Positions 15,629-23,141 of a DNA stretch of 34,644 nt are shown in pieces (the stretch's first letter is position 1; every line of letters starts with the position of its first letter). This stretch comes from Bacteroidaceae bacterium (lineage in GTDB: Bacteria > Bacteroidota > Bacteroidia > Bacteroidales > Bacteroidaceae): NCBI GenBank assembly GCA_017541265.1, contig JAFXZK010000061.1, forward strand, positions 1 through 34,644, read 5' to 3'. Below the pieces are notes generated by a model that saw only the letters and a program-made list of their open reading frames with translations, was not told where the DNA came from and ran no database searches. A program made the position numbers and the translations under genes.

Positions 15629-16538
15629 TCATGTTCCGCTTTCTTTCAGTACTGCATCGAGCCTGGCCTGCAATTCCTCCCGCTTCGGCAGATACAGCTG
15701 GTATTGGGCCGCAAAAATTTGATTGCTGATTCCGTTCATGGCATATTCCATCGTCAACTGGTCCTTGCTTGCGCCAAGCACTATCCCTATCGGTTCGTTG
15801 TCGCCCTCCACATTCTCCTCTGCCTTGTAATAGTTCAGGTAGAGATTCATCTGACCGATATCCTCGTGCTGTATCTCTCCGCGCTTCAAGTCTATCAAGA
15901 CAAAACATTTCAAAATGCGATGGTAGAACACAAGATCCACAACGAATCACATCCTCGGCAGTTGAAAGCTGCTGACCTTGCAGGGCAAGCTCCATGACAC
16001 CTTTCTTGTCCCTGCTCAACGCGAGCCGATGGAACAACATGCTCTTCATCTGACGTTTCAGTTCCCTCACGCTCCACCGTTCCTTCTCACACTGCTTGAT
16101 GTAGAAGCTCATCTCCATGAGGTCGTCACACTTTAACACCTCATAGTAATGGCTCCAAGTCAAAAGGTGGGACAGCGTCCCACTTTTTGGAAAAGTCACA
16201 TACAGCTTTCTTATGTATAAGAGATTGCTCTTTCCGAAACCCTTTCCGTACAGGCGAGTCAGATCTTTCGACAAACGATTAATGAGGTCGGAGCCATAGA
16301 CGGCACGCTCATGTCCCTGCTGCTCATACTCAACGATATACCGCCCGATAGCCCAATAGGTGTCTATCATGGCTGTATTGACAGCGTGCGCCAGCCGCTT
16401 CCTGCCTTCAGCAAGCAAAGAGCCTATTCCATCAATGAGATGCTGATAGTCTCCAGGATGATCATGTTTGATAATATCCATAATAGTATTGTTGCTGTTC
16501 TCTATCTCGTTTGCCATATCATCATGTTTCGTTTGCAA
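15629..16538 (-). pseudogene. YhcG/DUF1016 PD-(D/E)XK nuclease, inactivated by internal deletion and frameshift
   Basis: From the ATG at 16538 the frame gives a good DUF1016 N-terminal domain (WAIGRYIVEYEQQG, GFGKSNLLYIRKLY, WSHYYEVL) as far as the GQQLSTAEDVIR segment near 15950. The conserved continuation is then found in another frame (VDLVFYHRILKCFVLIDLK, LNYY, ending at 15629). About 65-80 codons expected between them, which include the first acidic catalytic residues, are missing. Only the distal D and DxK positions remain. A full promoter survives upstream. The intact relative at 31224-32438 shows what was lost. A palindrome lies in the linker at 16162-16188. Confidence 0.88.
16162..16188. 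repeat. in-frame palindrome in the linker of the deleted YhcG gene
   Basis: AAAAGGTGGGAC (16162-16173), loop AGC, then GTCCCACTTTTT (16177-16188): 12-bp arms with one mismatch. It encodes the SGTLSHL part of the linker between the two DUF1016 regions. Confidence 0.88.
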
Positions 16539-16637
16539 AGTTTTGTGCCCATACTGGCTGCAAGCTTGCTGTTAGTAGCAGGATTCCTAAAAGACTTTTT
16601 GCTTTCATTATCCTTATTGTTATTGGCTAATGTTCTG

Positions 16638-16668
16638 CAAAAGTAGTGATTTCTCTAATAATCGCAAA
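16638..16668 (-). promoter_or_regulatory. promoter upstream of the YhcG pseudogene
   Basis: On the minus strand there is TTTG (16668-16665), a 19-nt spacer, then TACTTTTG (16645-16638), which matches -33 TTTG / -7 TAnnTTTG. The predicted leader before the ATG at 16538 is about 90 nt. Confidence 0.6.
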
Positions 16669-16832
16669 GAAAACTTGGAATTATTTCCCATAAATGTAAT
16701 TGCATTTAAGCCTTAAAGCCACGTTATAACCTGCGAAACTTGAATCGAAGCCTCGCACTTGACGATTATACGCCTGTGACTCTGCCTGCACATGGGAATG
16801 CTCCTGATTTCCAGACGGTAAGAATGGACAAA

Positions 16833-16918
16833 CAAAAGTCCCCGTACTTATCGCTATAAGAACGTGGACTTATGGAGATAAGTACAGGGACTTATGAAGA
16901 TAAGTACGGGGACTTTTG
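16833..16918. repeat. long hairpin element with internal direct repeats
   Basis: The 20-nt arm CAAAAGTCCCCGTACTTATC (16833-16852) has an exact reverse complement at 16899-16918. Between them the motif GGACTTATGgAGATAAGTACaGG is repeated. The rest of the gap between 16669 and 17147 shows only the gene remnant listed separately. Confidence 0.93.
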
Positions 16919-16929
16919 GCAAGGCACGC

Positions 16930-17073
16930 TTACTGCTTGAAACTCGGCAGCTCGTCGCGCGTTATGACGCAATCCATATTGAGGGCATCGTTCCAGTATT
17001 CGATGTTGGCATTGCTGTGGTCGGTGCTGTTGAAGGCTTCGCTGCCGGGCTGCGAGGTGCGGTCGTAGTATGA
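16930..17073 (-). pseudogene. C-terminal remnant of an unidentified gene
   Basis: The minus strand reads openly for about 48 codons to a TAA at 16930-16932 (SYYDRTSQPGSEAFNSTD, then YWNDALNMDC and ITRDELPSFKQ). There is no start codon or upstream domain. Codon use and GC look like real coding sequence and unlike the AT-rich surroundings. I do not recognise the family. It may be the tail of a former secreted or lipoprotein gene. Confidence 0.4.
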
Positions 17074-17147
17074 GATATTTTTGCTTATTTGGCAACAAAG
17101 ATACGATTAAGTGAGCAAAAGACAAAGAAAATGAGCAGATTTTTTAG

Positions 17148-17155
17148 TACCTTTG
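17148..17155 (+). promoter_or_regulatory. -7 element abutting the carboxypeptidase start
   Basis: TACCTTTG ends only 4 nt before the ATG at 17160, so the mRNA would have little or no leader. No TTTG lies at the -33 spacing. Confidence 0.45.
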
Positions 17156-17159
17156 CAGC

Positions 17160-18092
17160 ATGAAAGGAACAAATATACTAATGATGTTGCTGCTTTTTCT
17201 GTCTTTCTTTGCATGTTGGAGCGAAGAGAGACTGACCCCCGAGGAGCAGCGATTGCAGAAGATTGCCCTGCTGGACAGTACCCTCCAGGACTATGTGCGG
17301 CTCGACTCCATTGAGGGCTACGAACTGCTCGAAGGGCTCTCTGCGGAGGCGTGGATGCTCGTGGACGACTCCACGGGGTTCATCATCAGCCAGAAGAATG
17401 CCTGCGACAAACGCTTCATGGCCTCCATCACAAAGATGATGACCTGCCTGCTTGCGCTCGAGAACGGCAACATGGACGACACAATCTTCATCACGAAGGA
17501 TGTCTTTCTGACCAAAGACTCGTGGGTGAAGCCGGGCGACGGCTACCGGCTGGGCGACCTCATCCAAGAGATGATGCTGGTGAGCGACAACAACGCGGCA
17601 TACGCCATCGCCAAGCACATCGGGGGCGACACGCTGACGTTCTATGACATGATGAACAGTAAGGCGCAGTATCTGGGCATGGACAGCACGCACTTCGCCA
17701 ATCCCAACGGTATGCCCTGCGACAGCAACTACAGCTCCGCGAGCGACCTCGTCCGCCTGTCGCGCTACTGTATGTGGGACAGTACCTTTGCCGCCATTGT
17801 CGGCACCGTGGAGGCAGACTTGCCACTCATCGACGGACAACATCTGGAATGTTACAACACCAACCAGCTGCTCACCTCCTACGAGGGCTGCATCGGCATC
17901 AAGACAGGCTTCACGCGCCAGGCGGGCAACTGCCTTGCCTCTGCCGCCACCCGCGACGGCTTGACGCTCTACCTTGTTCTGCTGGGCAGCCGCAGCCGCT
18001 CGTCGCGCTTCAAGGAGTCGGCCATTCTCCTCGACTACGGCTTCAACGCGATGAAAGCGTTTCGGGAATTAGGCGGGCAACATCTTGAATGA
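17160..18092 (+). CDS. D-alanyl-D-alanine carboxypeptidase (peptidase S11, PBP5/6-like), lipoprotein
   Basis: This serine carboxypeptidase trims the terminal D-Ala from peptidoglycan stem peptides. The catalytic triad of motifs is present: SxxK Ser89-Ile-Thr-Lys92, SxN Ser142-Asp-Asn144 and KTG starting at Lys248. The N-terminus is a short hydrophobic signal ending in LSFFAC, consistent with a lipoprotein anchored in the cell envelope. The C-terminal domain of longer PBP5 enzymes is absent (310 aa). The last 50 nt overlap the convergent Nudix gene. The ATG sits almost on the promoter; ATGs at 17181 and 17184 are in-frame alternatives but would leave a very short signal. Confidence 0.93.
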   Translation: MKGTNILMMLLLFLSFFACWSEERLTPEEQRLQKIALLDSTLQDYVRLDSIEGYELLEGLSAEAWMLVDDSTGFIISQKNACDKRFMASITKMMTCLLALENGNMDDTIFITKDVFLTKDSWVKPGDGYRLGDLIQEMMLVSDNNAAYAIAKHIGGDTLTFYDMMNSKAQYLGMDSTHFANPNGMPCDSNYSSASDLVRLSRYCMWDSTFAAIVGTVEADLPLIDGQHLECYNTNQLLTSYEGCIGIKTGFTRQAGNCLASAATRDGLTLYLVLLGSRSRSSRFKESAILLDYGFNAMKAFRELGGQHLE

Positions 18093-18486
18093 TGTCGGAA
18101 TGGTCGAAGGCTAACGGAGGCAAGGCGGAAAGTGGGAACCACGCGGCTTTGGCTGCATCGTCCTGGCCTTTGACGGCTACGGGCGCATCTACAATAGCGA
18201 GATAGGCGACGGTGATAGTGCGTCCGCGTGGGTCGCGGTCGAGCTTGGAGTAAGCTCCAATCTGACGAACCTCATTCACCTTCAAACTTGTCTCCTCTTC
18301 AAGTTCACGGACGGCGCACTGCTCCGTTGTCTCGTCCATGTTCATAAAGCCACCTGGGAAAGCCCAGCAGCCCTTGAAAGGCTCATTGCCCCTTTGGACG
18401 AGCAGCACCTGCGGCTCCTCTCCTTTTGCAATGACAACCGTGTCGGCCGTCACCGACGGCCTCGGATATTTATAAGTGTATGGCAT
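18043..18486 (-). CDS. Nudix hydrolase
   Basis: A 147-aa protein from the ATG at 18486. An in-frame TTG at 18516 would add 10 residues overlapping the RhuM gene. The Nudix box runs from GGFMNMDETTEQCA into VRELEEETSL, matching GX5EX7REUXEEXGU except that the final Gly is Ser. This type hydrolyses nucleoside diphosphate derivatives, possibly as a housecleaning 8-oxo-dGTP or ADP-ribose pyrophosphatase; the substrate cannot be read from sequence. It follows RhuM and overlaps the carboxypeptidase gene tail-to-tail by 50 nt. Confidence 0.92.
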   Translation of the reverse strand: MPYTYKYPRPSVTADTVVIAKGEEPQVLLVQRGNEPFKGCWAFPGGFMNMDETTEQCAVRELEEETSLKVNEVRQIGAYSKLDRDPRGRTITVAYLAIVDAPVAVKGQDDAAKAAWFPLSALPPLAFDHSDIIQDVARLIPETLSSR

Positions 18487-18508
18487 TTGTCGTTTATTGC
18501 TTATGTCA

Positions 18509-19522
18509 CTATTCAATTAAAGGCAGCTCTTCCAGATACTTGTCGAAGTCGCTTTGGAACAAGCGGTCTTGAATGATGCGATATTTCTCAAACTCTGTCT
18601 CTGCATGTTCCTTTGCCTCTTCTGCTGTCACTTGGCCTGGGGTCTGTAAAACCTCATTGCCGCCTGCTGCCAGAATTTTGTCGATTTGCTTTGCCCAGTC
18701 CTCCATTGTCATAGGGATGTGTCGTTTAGCCATGCGCTCTGCCAATTCGAGCACACCATTCACGAGCTGCCCCATGTCTGCCAGTTCAACCTCTTTCAGA
18801 TAATTCTTGGCTATTGAGACGTCCGTCTTGACAATCTTGCCGTCAGGTGCACTCTCCCAAGTGGTCAGCCCCATGTGTTCCTGCTCTGCATCAGCGCGTT
18901 CCATAATCAATTCTGCTGCTGTATGACGATGAACGGCATAATGCATCTTGTTCTGCATCATCTTGAAAAACAACTTTGTTGTAGGTGCATCGCGGTTGTA
19001 GTCAATGGCAGTGGCATAGATGTCCGTCAGCTTCTGATAGAAACGACGCTCGGAGAGACGTATCTCCCTGATTTCTGCTAACAGGTGCTCGAAATAGTCT
19101 TCATCAAGGAATGAACCATTCTCCATGCGTTTCCTGTCAAGCACATAGCCCCGGATAGCATACTCCCGCAACACGCTTGTAGCCCATTGCCGGAACTGCG
19201 TGGCACGAATAGAGTTCACGCGATAGCCGACGCTAATGATGGCATCCAAACTATAGAATTGAGTTTGATATGTTTTCCCATCTGAAGCAGTTGCCGAGAT
19301 TTTCTCGGTAACTGAATCCTTTACCAATTCTCCACTTGCAAAGATATTCTTCAAGTGCAGCCCCACATTGTCTGTCGAGCAATCGAATAGCATACCCATT
19401 GCCTTTTGGGTACACCATACGGTTTTATCCTTGTAATACACTTCAACACCTTGTCCTTTTTCTTCAATCTGAAAAATCAAGAACTCGGCTGTGCTGTTTC
19501 TTATTTCCCTTCGTTTAGTCAT
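18509..19522 (-). CDS. RhuM-family protein (virulence RhuM-like)
   Basis: A 338-aa protein from the ATG at 19522. The frame opens further at 19609, but the promoter at 19544-19575 lies inside that extension. The N-terminal half carries the family core (TVWCTQKAMGMLFDCSTDNVGLHLKNIF and FYSLDAIISVGYRVNS.RATQFRQWA), a phage-antirepressor-like DNA-binding region. The C-terminal half is helical, Glu/Lys rich. RhuM was named in a Salmonella pathogenicity island; its biochemical role is not settled and homologues are widespread in accessory DNA. It ends in TAG and overlaps only the non-preferred upstream start of the Nudix gene. Confidence 0.88.
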   Translation of the reverse strand: MTKRREIRNSTAEFLIFQIEEKGQGVEVYYKDKTVWCTQKAMGMLFDCSTDNVGLHLKNIFASGELVKDSVTEKISATASDGKTYQTQFYSLDAIISVGYRVNSIRATQFRQWATSVLREYAIRGYVLDRKRMENGSFLDEDYFEHLLAEIREIRLSERRFYQKLTDIYATAIDYNRDAPTTKLFFKMMQNKMHYAVHRHTAAELIMERADAEQEHMGLTTWESAPDGKIVKTDVSIAKNYLKEVELADMGQLVNGVLELAERMAKRHIPMTMEDWAKQIDKILAAGGNEVLQTPGQVTAEEAKEHAETEFEKYRIIQDRLFQSDFDKYLEELPLIE

Positions 19523-19543
19523 GTCGGTTTCCTGTATTTGACT

Positions 19544-19575
19544 GTAAAGGTATGACTTCCTTCTCAAAAAACAAT
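19544..19575 (-). promoter_or_regulatory. promoter of the RhuM-Nudix pair
   Basis: The minus strand reads ATTG (19575-19572), a 19-nt spacer, then TACCTTTA (19551-19544). Each element is one base off consensus, with the correct spacing. It sets the RhuM start at 19522 rather than 19609. Confidence 0.55.
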
Positions 19576-19681
19576 GCGATAGCTCCTCCTTAACTATATA
19601 TTTTAACATATTTAAGGAGGAACTATACGCGATAGCTTCTCCTTAACTATATATTTTATACCACTTAAGGAGGAAGTATCC
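19576..19681. repeat. two tandem 53-nt dyads upstream of the RhuM promoter
   Basis: Copies are at 19576-19628 and 19629-19681, both starting GCGATAGCT. Each has an inverted repeat of the form CTCCTTAA ... TTAAGGAG around an AT-rich centre. They abut the -33 element, a position suited to operators. The gap from here to 19800 shows nothing else I can name. Confidence 0.85.
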
Positions 19682-19823
19682 AACAGTTTTGCCATGTCAA
19701 CAACTGCGACGAAGAACAGAATTTATCCTATTTTGTGAGAAGCAATAGACACAAATATCTTATGACCGATTTGGGTTTAGGTTAATTTTCAACCTTCGAT
19801 TTTCAATTCTCAATTATTTGTTG

Positions 19824-19831
19824 TACCTTTG
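19824..19831 (+). promoter_or_regulatory. -7 element for tsaB
   Basis: TACCTTTG lies 22 nt before the ATG at 19854. TTTC at 19800-19803, with a 20-nt spacer, is a near match to the -33 TTTG. Confidence 0.5.
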
Positions 19832-19853
19832 CACCGCGAAATAAAAGATTACA

Positions 19854-20561
19854 ATGGCTTGCATTCTGCATATTGAGACGAGTACGAAGGCTTGTTCCGT
19901 GGCTTTGAGCGAGAACGGGAGCCTCATCTTTCACAAGGAGGACCTGGAGGGACCGAACCATGCTGTCGTCTGCGGTGTGTTCGTGGACGAGGCTCTGTCG
20001 TTTGCCAACTCCCATGCCATCCCTGTCGATGCTGTGGCAGTAAGCGAAGGGCCAGGCAGCTATACGGGACTCCGCATCGGGGTCTCTCTGGCAAAGGGCG
20101 TCTGCTATGGGCGCGACCTGCCGCTGCTGAGTGTGCCAACGCTCAAACTGCTGTGCGTGCCGGTGCTGCTCGGCAAAGAGGAGCTGCCCGATGATGCCTT
20201 GCTCGTGCCGATGATTGACGCCCGGAGGATGGAGGTGTACAGTGCCGTCTATGACCGTGCCCTTCGCGAGGTGCGGCCCATCGGCGCGGACATCGTGGAT
20301 GCAGACACCTATCTCCCTTACCTCGAGGAGTATCCCGTCTTCTTCTTCGGCGACGGTGCCATGAAGTGCCAAAGCGTCATCCAGCACAAAAACGCCCATT
20401 TCATCGAGGGAATCGTGCCTCTGGCAAAGTGGATGTTCCCCCTGGCGGAACGCTCGCTCCACCTCGGCGAACGGCAGGATGTGGCGTACTTCGAGCCGTT
20501 CTATTTCAAGGAATACAAAGCAACAGCCTCCAGCTCCCCCTTTGGGGGAGTGCTTAAATAG
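19854..20561 (+). CDS. tsaB: tRNA t6A biosynthesis protein TsaB
   Basis: TsaB is the scaffold subunit of the TsaBDE complex that makes N6-threonylcarbamoyladenosine at position 37 of ANN-decoding tRNAs. The ASKHA-fold start ILHIETSTKACSVAL and the SEGPGSYTGLRIG signature are present. The length of 235 aa is typical. The final 9 or so residues (SPFGGVLK) come from a REP-like palindrome at 20534-20550 and are unlikely to belong to the ancestral protein. It ends in TAG and heads the long housekeeping run. Confidence 0.94.
   Translation: MACILHIETSTKACSVALSENGSLIFHKEDLEGPNHAVVCGVFVDEALSFANSHAIPVDAVAVSEGPGSYTGLRIGVSLAKGVCYGRDLPLLSVPTLKLLCVPVLLGKEELPDDALLVPMIDARRMEVYSAVYDRALREVRPIGADIVDADTYLPYLEEYPVFFFGDGAMKCQSVIQHKNAHFIEGIVPLAKWMFPLAERSLHLGERQDVAYFEPFYFKEYKATASSSPFGGVLK
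20526..20552. repeat. GC-rich REP-like unit in the tsaB 3' end
   Basis: The hairpin CTCCCCC-TTT-GGGGGAG is at 20534-20550, preceded by GCCTCC and followed by TG, as in the copies inside the CCA-type gene. Confidence 0.85.
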
Positions 20562-20565
20562 CCCA

Positions 20566-20608
20566 ATCGTAAATAAATTGTAAATCGTAAATCGTCAAAT
20601 AGTAAATT
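20566..20608 (+). repeat. TAAAT-type AT-rich array before the DUF4290 gene
   Basis: Short repeats of the form GTAAATnG (ATCGTAAAT, TTGTAAATCGTAAATCGT, AGTAAAT) fill the whole tsaB-DUF4290 gap. The same vocabulary recurs before rseP, the PAP2-like gene and purE. Confidence 0.75.
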
Positions 20609-20616
20609 AAAACAAG

Positions 20617-21210
20617 GTGCAATACAACACACAAAGAGAACAACTGGTCATGCCCGAATACGGTCGCGGCGTGCAGATGATGGTTGATATGGCCGTGCAG
20701 ATTGAGGACCGTGAGGAACGGCAGCGGTGCGCCAACACTATCGTCAAGATTATGTCCGGGCTGCTGCCCTCGACCACCAGCAAGGAAGACGAACAGCACC
20801 GCCTCTGGAACCACTTGGCCCGCATCGCCCACTACAAGCTCGACATCGACTACCCCGTCAACATCGTGCCGCAGGAAGAGGTGCAGGCGCATCCGGCTCC
20901 GCTCCCCTATCCAATGAAGGACATCAAGCGCCGCCACTACGGCTACCTCGTGGAAGAAGCCCTCAACTATGCCAAGACGGTCGAGGACGAGGAACAGCGC
21001 AAGTTCATCACGGAAAGCATTGCCAACCAGATGAAGCAGGACCTTTTCATCTGGAACCGCGACTCGATGGACAATGCCCTCGTGGCTCAGGACATTGAGC
21101 GCTACACCGGCGGCAAGCTTCACTTAGATGACAGCTTCACCTTCGACTCCGTAGGAGAATCGGCCCTGCAGCACCCCGAAGGCGGAAAGAAACGTAAGAG
21201 GAAGAAGTAA
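20617..21210 (+). CDS. DUF4290 protein
   Basis: The 197-aa protein starts at a GTG codon (MQYNTQREQLVMPEYGRG). This start is preferred because the MQYNTQ opening is shared by family members I recall. The protein is hydrophilic and largely helical, with a basic Lys/Arg tail (GGKKRKRKK). The family is Bacteroidetes-specific, of unknown function, and regularly sits just before murA, as here: the stop codon ends at 21210 and murA starts at 21211. The role may concern the cell envelope or RNA, but nothing in the sequence proves either. Confidence 0.85.
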   Translation: MQYNTQREQLVMPEYGRGVQMMVDMAVQIEDREERQRCANTIVKIMSGLLPSTTSKEDEQHRLWNHLARIAHYKLDIDYPVNIVPQEEVQAHPAPLPYPMKDIKRRHYGYLVEEALNYAKTVEDEEQRKFITESIANQMKQDLFIWNRDSMDNALVAQDIERYTGGKLHLDDSFTFDSVGESALQHPEGGKKRKRKK

Positions 21211-22518
21211 ATGGCATCATTCATCATAGAGGGCGGGCACAGGCTGAAGGGCGACATTACACCGCAGGGCGCAAAGAACGAGGCGCTGCAGGTGCTGTGC
21301 GCCGTGCTGCTCACCGACGAGCCTGTGCGCATCCACAACATCCCCGACATTGTGGATGTGGGCAACCAGATACAGATGCTGCGCGACATGGGTGTGGAGG
21401 TGACGCAGCACGATGCCCACGACTACACGTTCTGCGCCCGTCGGCTCGACGACCTATACCTCTCCAGCGAGGCATACATAGAGACTTGCCGCAAGTTGCG
21501 CGGCAGCGTGATGATGCTCGGCCCCCTGCTGGCACGCCGGGGCAAGGCAATCGTCGCCAAGCCCGGCGGCGACCAGATAGGCCGCCGCAGGCTCGACACG
21601 CACTTCCACGGCATACAGCAGCTGGGCGGACGTTTCACCTACGACGAGGCAAAGCACCTCTACGACGTGGAGGCAACGCGGCTCAAGGGCGCCTACATGC
21701 TCCTGGACGAAGCCTCCGTGACCGGCACCGCCAACATCATCATGGCGGCTGTCCTGGCCGAAGGTACGACCACCATCTACAACGCGGCCTGCGAACCCTA
21801 CATCCAGCAGCTCTGCCGTATGCTCTGCGCGATGGGTGCAAGAATAAGCGGCATCGGCAGCAACCTCCTCACCATCGAGGGCGTCTCTGCCCTTCACGGC
21901 ACGGAGCACACCATCCTGCCCGACATGATCGAGGTGGGTTCCTTCATCGGCATGGCGGCAATGGTGGGCGACGGCGTCCGCATCCGCAAGGTTGCGCCGG
22001 AGCATCTGGGCATCATCCCGGCGACCTTCCAACGCTTGGGCATCCGCATCGAGACGAACGGCGAAGACCTCTTTGTCCCCCGACAGGAGCATTACGAGAT
22101 AGAAAGCTTCATCGACGGCTCATTCATGACCATCAGCGACGCACCGTGGCCGGGCCTGACACCCGACCTGCTGAGCGTCCTGCTGGTTGTCAGCACGCAG
22201 GCAAAAGGTTCGGTGCTCATCCATCAGAAGATGTTCGAGAGCCGACTCTTCTTCGTGGATAAACTCATCGACATGGGCGCACAGATCATCCTCTGCGACC
22301 CGCACCGCGCCGTCGTGGTGGGTCACGACCACCAGCGACAGCTACATGCCGGGCGCATGACGAGTCCCGACATCCGCGCCGGTATCGCCCTGCTCATCGC
22401 AGCCATGAGTGCCGGGGGCACGAGCCGCATCGACAACATCGGGCAGATAGACCGTGGCTACGAGAACATCGAAGGCCGCCTCTGCGCCCTGGGAGCAAAG
22501 ATAAAGAGAGTAGAATGA
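21211..22518 (+). CDS. murA: UDP-N-acetylglucosamine 1-carboxyvinyltransferase MurA
   Basis: MurA transfers enolpyruvate from PEP to UDP-GlcNAc, the first committed step of peptidoglycan synthesis. Lys22 in QGAKNEAL and the EPSP-synthase-fold repeats (GPLLARRGKAIV, DMIEVGSFIGMAAM) are present at normal length (435 aa). In the active-site loop the sequence is PGGDQIG: residue 121 is Asp where fosfomycin-sensitive enzymes have the reactive Cys (Cys115 in E. coli). That change is known to give intrinsic fosfomycin resistance. The start directly follows the DUF4290 stop codon, and the stop overlaps rimM by 4 nt. Confidence 0.97.
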   Translation: MASFIIEGGHRLKGDITPQGAKNEALQVLCAVLLTDEPVRIHNIPDIVDVGNQIQMLRDMGVEVTQHDAHDYTFCARRLDDLYLSSEAYIETCRKLRGSVMMLGPLLARRGKAIVAKPGGDQIGRRRLDTHFHGIQQLGGRFTYDEAKHLYDVEATRLKGAYMLLDEASVTGTANIIMAAVLAEGTTTIYNAACEPYIQQLCRMLCAMGARISGIGSNLLTIEGVSALHGTEHTILPDMIEVGSFIGMAAMVGDGVRIRKVAPEHLGIIPATFQRLGIRIETNGEDLFVPRQEHYEIESFIDGSFMTISDAPWPGLTPDLLSVLLVVSTQAKGSVLIHQKMFESRLFFVDKLIDMGAQIILCDPHRAVVVGHDHQRQLHAGRMTSPDIRAGIALLIAAMSAGGTSRIDNIGQIDRGYENIEGRLCALGAKIKRVE

Positions 22519-23030
22519 TAACCGAACAGGACGTCTATAAGATAGGCCAGATAGGCCGGACGCATGGGGTGAAGGGCGAGGTGACGTTCAGCTTCACCGA
22601 TGATGTCTGGGACCGAGCCGAGGCGGAGTACCTCTTCGTTCGGGTGGATGGACTGCTCGTGCCGTTCTTCCTCGAGGAGTACCGCTTCCGCAGCGACACG
22701 ACGGCACTCGTCAAGTTCCTCGACTACGACACGGCCAACGATGTGCAGTTCCTCGTCGGTTGCGACGTGTTCTTCCCCCATGCCCTAACACCAGAGCGGA
22801 GCGAGGACGAGGAATACACTTGGCGCTACTTCACAGGCTTCCAGCTCTATGACGAGAAGGCAGGCTGTATCGGCACCATCGACCGCGTGGACGACTCGAC
22901 ACAGAACATCCTGTTCTACGTTGGCGACAGGCTCATCCCTGCTGCCGAAGACTGGATAAAAGATATTGACCATAAAGGACGCGCCATCCACATGGCGCTG
23001 CCGGAAGGGTTGCTGGAACTTAGTTCATAG
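22515..23030 (+). CDS. rimM: ribosome maturation factor RimM
   Basis: RimM assists 30S head assembly and 16S rRNA processing by binding S19. The 171-aa protein has the N-terminal RimM beta-barrel (KIGQIGRTHGVKGEV) and a C-terminal PRC-barrel (GFQLYDEKAGCIGTI, LIPAAEDWIKDID). The ATG overlaps the murA stop in an ATGA arrangement, so translation is probably coupled. Confidence 0.95.
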   Translation: MITEQDVYKIGQIGRTHGVKGEVTFSFTDDVWDRAEAEYLFVRVDGLLVPFFLEEYRFRSDTTALVKFLDYDTANDVQFLVGCDVFFPHALTPERSEDEEYTWRYFTGFQLYDEKAGCIGTIDRVDDSTQNILFYVGDRLIPAAEDWIKDIDHKGRAIHMALPEGLLELSS

Positions 23031-23141
23031 TCCATAGTTCATAGTCCATAGTTAAGGCTACGCCCTTGAACAGAACGTACAGACAACTATGAATTATGAA
23101 CCATGAACCATGAACAGAAAGACAACTATGAACTATGAATT
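23023..23141 (+). repeat. AT-rich hairpin array with GC-rich loop, before dxr
   Basis: The left side repeats TTCATAGTCCATAG and the right side repeats its complement CTATGAATTATGAACCATGAAC, so the RNA can fold into a long imperfect hairpin. The GC-rich segment GTTAAGGCTACGCCC (23051-23065) near the apex is shared with 26288-26301. Confidence 0.75.

Noticed and set aside
19576-19681. CRISPR-like array
   Set aside because: Only two copies, directly adjacent with no distinct spacer, and no cas genes.
21297-22262. 321-codon frame in another phase of murA
   Set aside because: Arg/His/Pro-rich low-complexity translation typical of a shifted frame in GC-rich coding DNA.
23023-23141. CRISPR or tandem spacer array in the AT-rich repeats
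   Set aside because: Repeats are short (7-10 nt), degenerate and without spacers. They are better explained as hairpin or leader repeats.
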